A stretch of 12,905 nt of DNA from Chloroflexota bacterium (GTDB taxonomy: Bacteria; Chloroflexota; Limnocylindria; QHBO01), in assembly GCA_013697395.1 (NCBI GenBank), contig JACCWY010000007.1, forward strand, positions 1 to 12,905, in the 5' to 3' direction. The notes beneath the pieces are model-generated. The model did no database searches. It was not told the DNA's origin and saw only the letters and a list, made by a program, of their open reading frames with translations. Positions 1-7,256 of this stretch are shown here, piece after piece (the stretch's first letter is position 1; every line of letters begins with the position of its first letter). The translations under genes were made by a program, and so were the position numbers.

Positions 1-1
1 C

Positions 2-1411
2 CGCAACACGCTTGCCGCGACGCTGGCGCAGGTCTCGACCGCACTCTTCGGCTACCTCCTCCTCTACCTCACTGCGTTCCTCAGCGGGGCGGAGGGCGTC
101 GGAGCGCTCGCGGTCCTCATGAGCATCTCCCTCATGGGTCAGATGGTCGCGGTGCTCGGGCTGAACATCCTGCTGACCAGGACGATCGCGGTGGGCAGCG
201 CCGATCAGCCCCGCGAGCTCGGACGGAGCCTCGCTCTCGCGATGGCGGGGGGTCTCGCGGTGGGAGCGGTCGTGGTCGTCGTGTCTGGCATCGGCCTCGT
301 ACCGGAGAGTCTCGGGCTCGCCATCGCCATCGTCGCGCTGAGCATCGCGCCGGGCGCCGCCGCGATGGTGTGCGAGGGGTTCATCACCGGCCGGGAGCGT
401 CTCGGCCTCATCACGAAGTCGAACGTCATCGAGGGTCTGGCCCGTTTCATCGTCGCCGCGGCGGCGCTCCTGGCCGGCGCCGGAGCGGTCGGGCTCGCTC
501 TCACCATCGTCATCACGCGAGTGCTCGCGCTCGCGATCGACCTCCGCTTCATCCGCACGAAGCTGGACACGTCGCCGGGTCAGCTGACGCTCGACGGCAG
601 CCTCGGCACGGTGCGCCAGGCGCTCCCGCTCGCCGGCGTCTTCGTGCTCTTGACGCTGTTCTCCCGTGGCGACGTCCCGATCCTCGCCGCGGTCTCCGGG
701 AGCGAGGCCGCGGGCCTGTACGCGGCTGGGAACCGCCCGGTCGAGCTCGCCGGCATGCTTCCGCTCAGCCTCATGGCGGCGCTCTACCCGGCCCTGGCCC
801 GTCAGGTCGCGGACGCGGAGGCCGCATCGCGACGGACCTTCGAGAACTCCTTCGCGCTCGTGGCGGCCACGATGATGGCGGTGGCTGCCGTCTTCGCGCA
901 GCGAGCGGACCTCATCGTCGGTCTCCTCTACCCGCCGAGCCTGGCCGCCGCGGACGCCGTGCTGTCCGTGACGGCGTGGTATCTCCTCGCCCTCACAATC
1001 GACGCCATGACGACGACGGTGATCCTCGCGACGGGTCGCTTCTACCTCGCCTTCGCGACCCTCGCCGTCGCGGCGAGCGTGCTCATCGGCCTGAACCTCC
1101 TCCTCGATCCCGTCCTCGGCGCGGTCGGCGCGGCGGTGGCGCGACTCGTCGGGCAGCTCGTCGCCTTCATCGTGAGCCTGCCGTTCGTCGTGCGCGATTG
1201 GATGACGCGACCTCTCGCGCGCCGGCTCGCCGGCGTTGCCGCCAGCGGCGGGCTCCTCGTCGTCCTGCTCGAAGCGACGCGATCGATCCCGCTGCCCGGC
1301 GCCCTGCTCGCGATCACGACGTACGGCGCGGCCCTCCTGGTGACGGGAGCGGTCGCGCGCTCGGATATCGCCCAGGCGTTCGCTCGGCTTCGCCTGATCG
1401 GCGCGCGATGA
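2..1411 (+). CDS. Polysaccharide flippase, Wzx/MATE-like (5' partial)
   Basis: Multi-pass inner-membrane protein of the oligosaccharide/polysaccharide flippase type (MOP superfamily), expected to move lipid-linked repeat units across the cytoplasmic membrane. The reading frame is open from base 2, and the residues before the first internal ATG at 119 (RNTLAATLAQVSTALFGYLL...) are typical first-helix sequence, so the gene runs off the left edge and the ATG at 119 is not the start. The visible 469 residues form roughly 11-12 hydrophobic helices separated by short Arg-rich loops. A central piece with a conserved-looking loop (FSRGDVPILAAVSGSEAAGLYAAGNRP) matches the place where MATE/Wzx proteins have a phase-defining loop with RxD and an aGlYaaa segment. 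The stop codon overlaps the next gene's start (ATGA), so the two are probably co-transcribed and translationally coupled. Only a short N-terminal part seems to be missing. Substrate specificity cannot be read from the sequence. Confidence 0.88.
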   Translation, partial: RNTLAATLAQVSTALFGYLLLYLTAFLSGAEGVGALAVLMSISLMGQMVAVLGLNILLTRTIAVGSADQPRELGRSLALAMAGGLAVGAVVVVVSGIGLVPESLGLAIAIVALSIAPGAAAMVCEGFITGRERLGLITKSNVIEGLARFIVAAAALLAGAGAVGLALTIVITRVLALAIDLRFIRTKLDTSPGQLTLDGSLGTVRQALPLAGVFVLLTLFSRGDVPILAAVSGSEAAGLYAAGNRPVELAGMLPLSLMAALYPALARQVADAEAASRRTFENSFALVAATMMAVAAVFAQRADLIVGLLYPPSLAAADAVLSVTAWYLLALTIDAMTTTVILATGRFYLAFATLAVAASVLIGLNLLLDPVLGAVGAAVARLVGQLVAFIVSLPFVVRDWMTRPLARRLAGVAASGGLLVVLLEATRSIPLPGALLAITTYGAALLVTGAVARSDIAQAFARLRLIGAR

Positions 1412-2427
1412 CATCGGTGCCCCCTGCGACCGGACCATCAATCGCCGTCATCATCCCCACGAGGGACCGGCGCGTGATGCTGCGCGAGCTGCTCCTGTCG
1501 CTCGCCGCCCAACGCTACCCGCGCGACCGCTACGAGGTCATCGTCGTCGACAACCGCTCGTCCGACGGCACCGATGGGATGGTCGAGGAGGTCGCGCGGA
1601 CCACTGGCCTACGCGTGCGGCGCGTGCTGGGCGAGGATCGCGGCCCAGCTCCCGCGCGCAATCTCGGCGCGACGCTCGCCGACGCGGAGATCCTCGCCTT
1701 CACCGACAGCGACTGCGTCGCCTCGAGCACCTGGCTCGAGGCCGGCGCAAAGGCGTTCGAGGATCGCGCAGTCGGTCTCGTGTGCGGCCCGATCCTTGTG
1801 CCGGGGAACCTGGAAGATCCGTTCCTGGACCTGCCGGTGCGGACCAGATTCCTTCTCATCGATGCGGAGAACCCCTTCTACCCGACGGCGAACGTGCTGT
1901 ACCGGCGCGCCGTGTTCTTCGATGCGGGAGGCTTCCCGGCGCCGGATCGCCACGAGCTGATGGGACAGCTGCAGGGCGGCGACGACGTCGAGCTGGCGTG
2001 GGCGGTAAAGCGGGCTGGCTGGAAGAGCTCGTTCGCGCCGGGGGTGGTCGTTCATCACGCGGTGCACGCACTCACCTGGCCCCAGTGGTTCAGGTACACA
2101 CTCCTCTTCTCGACGCTGCCGCTGACCCTGAAGCGCGTGCCCGAGATCCGCAAGATGCTCCCGCTCCGGATGCTCCTCCCGTACCACGGCGCGCACCTCT
2201 TCAAGGTCGGCCTCGTTGGACTCGCCCTGACCATCCTCAGCCCGGTCGCGCTGCTCCTGTGGGGGCCGTTCCTGCTGTACTGGCTGCGCCTGTGCCGGCG
2301 TGACCTCGGCCGCCCTCGACGCTGGCCTGCGCTGGCCCTGCTCGTCGCGGCCTGGAGCGCGAACCATCTGTTCCTCACGGCGATCCTCGTGCGCTCGAGC
2401 GCGAGACACCGATCGCTCGTGCTGTGA
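1408..2427 (+). CDS. Family 2 glycosyltransferase with C-terminal membrane helices
   Basis: Predicted inverting GT-A glycosyltransferase (GT2) that adds a sugar to the growing lipid-linked repeat unit on the cytoplasmic face of the membrane. The 339-residue protein begins SIAVIIPTRDR (residues 11-21), the usual GT2 nucleotide-binding strand. It has VVDNRSSDGT (46-55), a DSD-type metal-binding motif in TDSDC (99-103) and a GGDDVELAWAVKRAGW segment (190-205) equivalent to the acceptor-site ED motif. Two hydrophobic stretches (about 267-291 and 306-327) should anchor it to the membrane. The ATG overlaps the flippase stop by four bases (ATGA), and this is where GT2 similarity begins, although the frame stays open far upstream. 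It ends 13 bases from the convergent reverse-strand gene. Donor and acceptor sugars cannot be inferred. Confidence 0.92.
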   Translation: MTSVPPATGPSIAVIIPTRDRRVMLRELLLSLAAQRYPRDRYEVIVVDNRSSDGTDGMVEEVARTTGLRVRRVLGEDRGPAPARNLGATLADAEILAFTDSDCVASSTWLEAGAKAFEDRAVGLVCGPILVPGNLEDPFLDLPVRTRFLLIDAENPFYPTANVLYRRAVFFDAGGFPAPDRHELMGQLQGGDDVELAWAVKRAGWKSSFAPGVVVHHAVHALTWPQWFRYTLLFSTLPLTLKRVPEIRKMLPLRMLLPYHGAHLFKVGLVGLALTILSPVALLLWGPFLLYWLRLCRRDLGRPRRWPALALLVAAWSANHLFLTAILVRSSARHRSLVL

Positions 2428-2440
2428 TCCGCCGGCGCGG

Positions 2441-3493
2441 TCAGCCGGGAGGTGGTGACGGCGCGTGCGCGGACGCGGCACCGGACCGGAGGATCATCCG
2501 GCTCACGACGCGCGCAAGGTAGATGCAGGACACGGCCCCTGATCCGTAGGTGAAGACCGCGAGCAGCACGTAGACGAGCGGGAGGAGCGCGAGCGCTGCG
2601 GCGTAGCTCAGGGCAAGCGCCGCGGCGAAGAAGATCAGGTAGCGCAGGTACGCCCACCAGCGGAAGGCGGGCCGGTGCTCAAGGCCTGTCGGAGTGGTGG
2701 CGGCGTCCAGACGCACGGAGCGGAAGAACGCCCACGCGAGCACGAGGAGTCCGGCGACCGTCGCCACGAGGGCTCCGGACTCCGGAACATAGCGCTGGGG
2801 AAGGCTGCCGAGCGCGAGCACGAGAGCGAGGCCGAGCGTGATCACCCACTGCCAGCGGCCGTGCCTCGACGCGGGTGGGCGTCCGGACCGCCGGAACACC
2901 GCGATGAGGACGGTGAGCGTCGCCGCGTTCAGCGCGAACGCCGGCACCACCACCTCTGGCGGCTGTCCGGTGATCGCCGCGAGGATGCCTGCTGCCACGG
3001 GGAGAGCGGCCAGCGATGCCGACCTCCAACGATGTGTCATCGCCGACGGCTGCGGCAGTCCGAAATAGTGACGCGCCAGAAGGAACGGGATGGCCGTGGT
3101 GACGAGCGGGTGATAGGTGAAGACGACCCAGACGAGCCCCCAGACGTCGAAGCCGGCCACGACCGGGCCGAACGGCTCGCCGTGCTCCGGCTGGCCGTAG
3201 AGCGCCTTCGTGAGGAACGACTCGGTGCCGAGGCCGATGATGGCGCCGAAGAGGTAGTGGCTCCGGAACGAGAGCGGACCCCAGCGCGAGCCGACGAACA
3301 GGAGCGCGACGTAGTACGGGATGTACCCAAGGAGGAGGATTGGAGATGCAATCGGGATCGGCGCGGACGAGCTGACGTACTCCGCGGACAGGACGGCGAT
3401 GTACAGGGCGAGCGCATAGCCGAGAGCGCGCCGCCACGCGCGTTCTGCCGGCACGGTCAGCGCTCGGACCCGGGGGGCCGATACGTCTCCCAT
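2441..3493 (-). CDS. Uncharacterised multi-pass membrane protein
   Basis: I do not recognise a family. The 350-residue protein has about eight or nine hydrophobic segments (roughly 24-40, 50-68, 79-92, 115-139, 160-175, 180-200, 214-230, 240-257 and 280-330) and ends in a Pro-rich cytoplasm-like tail (SAHAPSPPPG). Between helices lie polar stretches that could be conserved: SAEYVSSSAP (36-45), GTESFLTKALYGQPEHGEP (89-107) and VFTYHPLVTT (124-133), with several Glu/His residues placed as if in a site at the membrane surface. It is the last gene of the reverse-strand run, 21 bases after the ligase-like gene. The ATG is preceded by a G-run (TCAGGGGGG) that can serve as ribosome binding site. Position among Wzx, Wzy-like and Wzz-like genes suggests a role in glycan assembly or export, for example an unrecognised membrane transferase, but this is inference. 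It converges on the glycosyltransferase gene. Confidence 0.72.
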   Translation of the reverse strand: MGDVSAPRVRALTVPAERAWRRALGYALALYIAVLSAEYVSSSAPIPIASPILLLGYIPYYVALLFVGSRWGPLSFRSHYLFGAIIGLGTESFLTKALYGQPEHGEPFGPVVAGFDVWGLVWVVFTYHPLVTTAIPFLLARHYFGLPQPSAMTHRWRSASLAALPVAAGILAAITGQPPEVVVPAFALNAATLTVLIAVFRRSGRPPASRHGRWQWVITLGLALVLALGSLPQRYVPESGALVATVAGLLVLAWAFFRSVRLDAATTPTGLEHRPAFRWWAYLRYLIFFAAALALSYAAALALLPLVYVLLAVFTYGSGAVSCIYLARVVSRMILRSGAASAHAPSPPPG

Positions 3494-3514
3494 CCCCCCT
3501 GAGATCGCGCCGGG

Positions 3515-4993
3515 TCAGCCGGCCGCGCCAGCGCGAGCTCGGTCCGGGGAGGCGCCGTGGATCCTGAGGAGCGCGACCATGATCCCGAGGAGGATGAAGA
3601 ACATCTGCATCACCGGGTCCGCCTTCGTGCTGAACGAGACGATCTCCCCGACGTAGAGCGCGATCACGCCGGCGACGAAGCCCACTGCGATGAGCGACCC
3701 GGTCCGGTCCCGGAGGCGAGCCGCACGCAGCCCCTGGAACAACGACCAGCCGACGAAGACGGCCATGCCCAGAGCGCCGACAGCGCCGATCTCCGCGAGC
3801 CATAGCAGATAGATGTTGTGCGCGGGCAACGCCGGCTTCACCGTGGACACATGCCGCACGTCGAAGTCAACCGCGATCTCGGTGAACGTGTTGAGCCCGA
3901 CACCGATCACGGGCGCCGAGCGCCACATGTCGGCGGCGATGTCGTTCAAGTAGAAGCGCACCTCGAGGTTCGCCGGATCGCTCGACGTGAGCCGATCGAG
4001 GACGGGCGGCAGCGCGAGGCTCATGGCCGCCGCCACCGCCAGCGCGAGGGTGACGACCACCGTCCGGAGCACGGTGAGGTGGCGGAAGCGCGCGGCGAGG
4101 AACAGGGCCACCGGGAGCGCGACGACCACTCCGACCCAGGAACCACGCGAGAAGCTCAACAGGAGAAGGACGAGGCCGGCGACGCTCGCGACGATCGCGA
4201 GCGCCCGCAACGCGCCGGGGACGGACGCGCGCACGGCGAACACGAGCGTCATCGGGAACAGCAATGCGACGTAGCTCGCGAGCAGGTTCGGATGGATGAG
4301 CGTGCCCGACACTCGGCGGACCTGGCCGCTGCCGAGGTCCTCGAGCGCGGTACCGCTCTCCAGTCCGAACAGCTTGATTTCCGCACCGGTCGCGAACTGC
4401 AGCAGCGCGAACGGGAGCTCGGCCAGCAGGCCCGCGAACAGCGCGACGACCACGATCCGCAGGTCCCCGGGCCGCAGCTCGACCGCGAAGTACAGATATA
4501 TGAGGAACGCCGCGAGCATGCGCAGGAGCTCGTACGAGCTCAAGGTGAGGTCGCGCGAGCTCATGAACGACGGCAGGCTCGCGACGATCGGGAGCAGCGG
4601 GACCAGCACGGTCCATCGGCCGAGCCGCCACGGTCTCGGGGCCGACGCCGCGACATGGTCCATGACGGCCAGGATCGCGAGCGGCACCAGAAGCATCAGC
4701 GGCACCCAGATGACGACGCCCCACGCGCCGCCGAGGTGCTCGCGGAAATTCAGGACCAGCTGGGCGTCTATCGGCACGAGCGCAACGAGAACGAAAAGGA
4801 GCAGCTGGCGCGGACGGCGGGTGATGACGCACGCCGCGACGATGCCGAGCGCACCGGCGATCGCGATCGCCAGCTTCAGCTGCAGCGCGAGCAGGACGAT
4901 CGCCGCGATGCTCCCGACGAGCACGGCGCCTGCGGCGAGCATCAGCCGCATCGAGAGTGGCTCGCCTTCGTGTCTGAGCGACCGGACGCTCAC
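3515..4993 (-). CDS. O-antigen ligase / polymerase-like protein (Wzy/WaaL superfamily)
   Basis: Integral membrane protein expected to join glycan units on the outer face of the cytoplasmic membrane, either as a Wzy polymerase or as a ligase. The 492 residues form about 11-12 helices and carry the Wzy_C-type signature: SGTLIHPNLLASYVALLFP (229-247), LLSFSRGSWVG (278-288) with the conserved arginine, and the large outer loop with EVRFYLNDIAADMWRSAPV (344-362), GVGLNTF and HNIYLLWLAEIG (392-403). I chose the GTG at 4993, whose last two bases overlap the Wzz-like gene's stop codon in a GTGA junction, with AAGGG seven bases upstream at 5001-5005. The ATG at 4951 is a plausible alternative. The frame stays open to 5260, but that extension lies inside the Wzz-like gene and has no membrane character. 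Polymerase versus ligase cannot be decided from sequence. Confidence 0.88.
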   Translation of the reverse strand: MSVRSLRHEGEPLSMRLMLAAGAVLVGSIAAIVLLALQLKLAIAIAGALGIVAACVITRRPRQLLLFVLVALVPIDAQLVLNFREHLGGAWGVVIWVPLMLLVPLAILAVMDHVAASAPRPWRLGRWTVLVPLLPIVASLPSFMSSRDLTLSSYELLRMLAAFLIYLYFAVELRPGDLRIVVVALFAGLLAELPFALLQFATGAEIKLFGLESGTALEDLGSGQVRRVSGTLIHPNLLASYVALLFPMTLVFAVRASVPGALRALAIVASVAGLVLLLLSFSRGSWVGVVVALPVALFLAARFRHLTVLRTVVVTLALAVAAAMSLALPPVLDRLTSSDPANLEVRFYLNDIAADMWRSAPVIGVGLNTFTEIAVDFDVRHVSTVKPALPAHNIYLLWLAEIGAVGALGMAVFVGWSLFQGLRAARLRDRTGSLIAVGFVAGVIALYVGEIVSFSTKADPVMQMFFILLGIMVALLRIHGASPDRARAGAAG

Positions 4994-6150
4994 GCCGTGA
5001 CCCTTGTCCTTCGTCCGGACCGGCGGTAGACGCCGATGAGGTAGAGAACGTAGGTGGCGAACAGGCCGAAGGCAGGCGCCGCGAGGACGTAGATGAGATA
5101 GCGCATCCAGGACTTGAGCCCGTCCGGTGAGGTCGAGAGCGCCGGCGGGTCGAGTACCGTGACCAACGAGACTGAGCGCAGCGTGTCGAGCGCGACGCGG
5201 ATGTTCTCGAGGCTGCTCGAAGTCACCTGATAGAGGACGCGCTCCGTGGAGACCTTCCACTCGAGCTGCGCGCGCTCCGCGATCTTCGCGTCCTCGCGCT
5301 CCGTCTGGGTGTTCGAGGAGGACGCGTTGTTCGGGCGCGTCGTGGTGACGGTCTCGCTCGTTGTCACGCGCCTCAATCCATCGGTCCGCTCGTCATATGC
5401 GCGCAGCGCCGCCACCGCCTTGTCGACTGCGGAACCCTGCGCCGCGAGACGATCGCGCAGAGCCGCGGCCCCCGCCTCGAGCCGCTGAGTGCGCTCCTTC
5501 CCGGTCAGCTCCACGTACTTGTCAAGCACGCGCTGCGTCAGCCGCTTGGAGAGAGCGGGGTCCCTCGTCGAGACCAGGATCTGTAGCACAGACGTGTCCT
5601 TGACGACGTTCGCCTTGAGGCGCGCGGCGAAGAGCTGGGCGGCGTGCGCGAGCGCGGGGTTCGACCCTGACGCGGGCTCGCCGCCAGTGATCCTCCCCAC
5701 GAGCTCGGCCAAGAGGTCGAACGGCGTGCTGAGCTCGTCGATCGACTTCTCCAATCCCTCCTCCGACGCGACGGCTGCGAGCAGCGAGCCGCTCTTCAAG
5801 ACCTCGAGCTGCGTTTGCATGAAGCCGAGCTCGTTCACCTGGACCGGCGTGACGACGGCGTCGAGCGTGGACACCCTGTCGTAATTCGGCGCGATTGCCG
5901 CCCGTGCCACGCTCGAGTACATCGAGGGGAACACGCGATCGACGAGCATGGCGGCGACGAGGAACAGCAGCGTCACAACGATGAAGAAAAGCAGGCGCCT
6001 GCGCACGATCGCGGCGTTCGCGCGGACCGTATGCGCCCAGCTGTCCTCGTCGGACGCGTCACCCGTGGCCGTGTCCGCTGACGGGGGCTGGCGACTCACG
6101 CCGACGATCCCTGTCCCGGACGCGGCGGATGGCTTCTCGATGCTTCCCAC
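4990..6150 (-). CDS. Wzz-type polysaccharide chain-length/co-polymerase protein without kinase domain
   Basis: Polysaccharide co-polymerase that should set chain length together with the ligase/polymerase-like protein encoded next. The 386 residues show the classical plan: a polar cytoplasmic N-terminus (1-50), a first membrane helix (about 53-70), a large extracytoplasmic part with a Wzz-like N-terminal domain (about 75-215), a charged helical region with coiled-coil character (215-325), the Pro-rich stretch LDPPALSTSPDGLKSWMRY (333-351) and a second helix (about 351-373). The protein ends soon after the second helix in an Arg-rich tail, so there is no fused tyrosine kinase or Walker motif, unlike many Wzc/CapAB forms. 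A low-complexity Thr/Ser/Asn linker (262-283) interrupts the helical region. The start is GTG at 6150 with GAGG six bases upstream. The stop overlaps the next gene's GTG by four bases. Confidence 0.88.
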   Translation of the reverse strand: MGSIEKPSAASGTGIVGVSRQPPSADTATGDASDEDSWAHTVRANAAIVRRRLLFFIVVTLLFLVAAMLVDRVFPSMYSSVARAAIAPNYDRVSTLDAVVTPVQVNELGFMQTQLEVLKSGSLLAAVASEEGLEKSIDELSTPFDLLAELVGRITGGEPASGSNPALAHAAQLFAARLKANVVKDTSVLQILVSTRDPALSKRLTQRVLDKYVELTGKERTQRLEAGAAALRDRLAAQGSAVDKAVAALRAYDERTDGLRRVTTSETVTTTRPNNASSSNTQTEREDAKIAERAQLEWKVSTERVLYQVTSSSLENIRVALDTLRSVSLVTVLDPPALSTSPDGLKSWMRYLIYVLAAPAFGLFATYVLYLIGVYRRSGRRTRVTA

Positions 6151-6356
6151 CCCGATCCTCAGGCCCGGCTACACGTCGCCGGGTATCCCGTCGATGATAC
6201 GTACCGTGGCGTCGTCGAAGACGTGGACGCGCCCGAGCGATCCGTCCACCACGACGACGGCTCGATTGATGGCCTCCCGCCGGCGTCCTCGCGATCTTGC
6301 GGATGGGAGAGCGGAAGGCCAGCTGACCGGACCGGGCGCAGCCGGTCGCTCCCCGC
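6151..6356 (-). other. 206-base gap between deacetylase and Wzz-like genes, with an in-frame coding-like tail
   Basis: This is the largest gap inside the reverse-strand run, where other spacings are at most about 20 bases or are overlaps. The reverse strand contains an open frame that stops at 6169 (TAG), 18 bases before the Wzz-like start. Its last stretch reads VVVVDGSLGRVHVFDDATVR and ends IIDGIPGDV, with mostly G or C in third positions. A GTG within the run of valines would give only about 27 codons, with no clear ribosome binding site. Further upstream the same frame is an antisense-like, Arg-rich shadow of the deacetylase. It may be a very small gene, the remnant of a lost gene, or simply an untranslated leader for the Wzz-like gene. 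I see no terminator with a T-run. Confidence 0.3.
6157..6160 (-). promoter_or_regulatory. Ribosome binding site deciding the GTG start of the Wzz-like gene
   Basis: On the reverse strand GAGG is followed by six bases (ATCGGG) and then GTG at 6150. This is the only good Shine-Dalgarno/start pair near the beginning of the frame, so it supports a GTG start here. Confidence 0.6.
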
Positions 6357-7256
6357 TCACACGAACGTGCTGCAATCGGTGCGCTCGTCGTACGCCGAGT
6401 ATCGGGGACGACGCCCGCGCAGCCGATCGATCCCGCCGGCGACCGAATACACGGTCGCGAGGCCGCGTCCGAACATCGCCCGGAGCGTCGTGACGGTCGC
6501 CCGGGGCGGCACCACGTGACGAGAGAGCAGGAGCGGTCGCGTCGTGTCGAGGCGGCCGGGGCGCGTCGTCCACGCGGTCCGGTAGCCGGCCTCTCGGACA
6601 GCCCGCACGGCGTCGGCGGAGAACGCGCCGTACGGGTAGGCGAAGGTGCTCACCCGCTCGCCAACGATGTCCTCGAGCGCTTCGCGGGATGCGCGTGCCT
6701 CCGTCTCGAGCTCCGGACGGCCGAGCGCGGGCAGAAAGACGTGCCGCACGCCGTGCGATCCGACCTCCCAGCCGGCGCGCACGAGCTCCCGCAGGTCCGC
6801 CTCGCTCAACATCTCCATTGGCGGGAACGGACCGCGTGCCGTGCGCCAGTCCGCACGCTTCGCGATCCCCGCCGTGATGGGGAAGACGGTCGCGTGGAAA
6901 CCGTACTCCGCCATGACCGGCAGCGCCTCCGAACGCACGGAACGGAAGCCGTCGTCGAACGTCAGGATGATCGGGCGCCCCGGTACGCTCGCGCCCGACT
7001 CCCACTCCCTGACGCTCACTCCGTGGAAGCCGTCGTCGCGAAGGCGCCGCATGAGCGCCGCGAAGCGGTTCGGGTGCAGGGAGATGTCACTCGGGACCGC
7101 GTCGACGGCATGAAAACCCAGACACACCACCGGCGACGATCGCGGCGGCGGCGCCAACAGCGCCGCCGCGCGATCGACCAGGTCGAGCGCGTGCCGACGC
7201 AAGGCGGACCTCCGCGCGATGCCTATCGGCTCACGGAGATCCGTGTGGGACGGCAT
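6357..7256 (-). CDS. Polysaccharide deacetylase (NodB domain, CE4)
   Basis: Metal-dependent carbohydrate N- or O-deacetylase of the NodB/CE4 fold. The 299-residue protein carries the family motifs: ILTFDDG (97-103) with catalytic-base Asp101 and metal-binding Asp102, GSHGVRH (166-172) supplying metal ligands His168 and His172, and FAYPYG (205-210), followed by AGYRTAWTT (223-231). The LGFHAV segment (46-51) and SLHPNRFAALMRRLRDDGF are typical of the EPS-cluster subgroup. No signal peptide or membrane helix is visible, so it may act in the cytoplasm on lipid- or nucleotide-linked sugar. The ATG at 7256 overlaps the upstream methyltransferase gene by 26 bases and lacks a Shine-Dalgarno. A TTG at 7202 has a perfect GGAGG six bases upstream (7209-7213) and would give a 281-residue protein still containing the whole catalytic domain. 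I keep the ATG but consider the TTG a serious alternative. Confidence 0.9.
   Translation of the reverse strand: MPSHTDLREPIGIARRSALRRHALDLVDRAAALLAPPPRSSPVVCLGFHAVDAVPSDISLHPNRFAALMRRLRDDGFHGVSVREWESGASVPGRPIILTFDDGFRSVRSEALPVMAEYGFHATVFPITAGIAKRADWRTARGPFPPMEMLSEADLRELVRAGWEVGSHGVRHVFLPALGRPELETEARASREALEDIVGERVSTFAYPYGAFSADAVRAVREAGYRTAWTTRPGRLDTTRPLLLSRHVVPPRATVTTLRAMFGRGLATVYSVAGGIDRLRGRRPRYSAYDERTDCSTFV

Noticed and set aside
2432..2448. Short inverted repeat CCGGC/GCCGG between the convergent glycosyltransferase and membrane-protein genes as a bidirectional terminator
   Set aside because: Only five base pairs, no T-run on either side, and it overlaps the membrane-protein stop codon. 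It is too weak to call.
4526..4541. 16-base perfect palindrome GAGCTCGTACGAGCTC as a regulator site
   Set aside because: It lies in the middle of the ligase-like coding sequence and is explained by ordinary GC-rich codons for a Tyr-Glu-Leu-Leu stretch.
3818..5029. Long forward-strand frame of about 400 codons opposite the ligase-like gene
   Set aside because: The product is almost all Arg, Glu, Asp, His and Gln with no domain. It is an antisense shadow of a high-GC membrane-protein gene.
6169..7005. Reverse-strand 278-codon frame as a full gene upstream of the Wzz-like gene
   Set aside because: Most of it overlaps the deacetylase in another frame with Arg/Ala/Gly shadow composition. Only its last 30 or so codons look coding-like, and those are reported separately.
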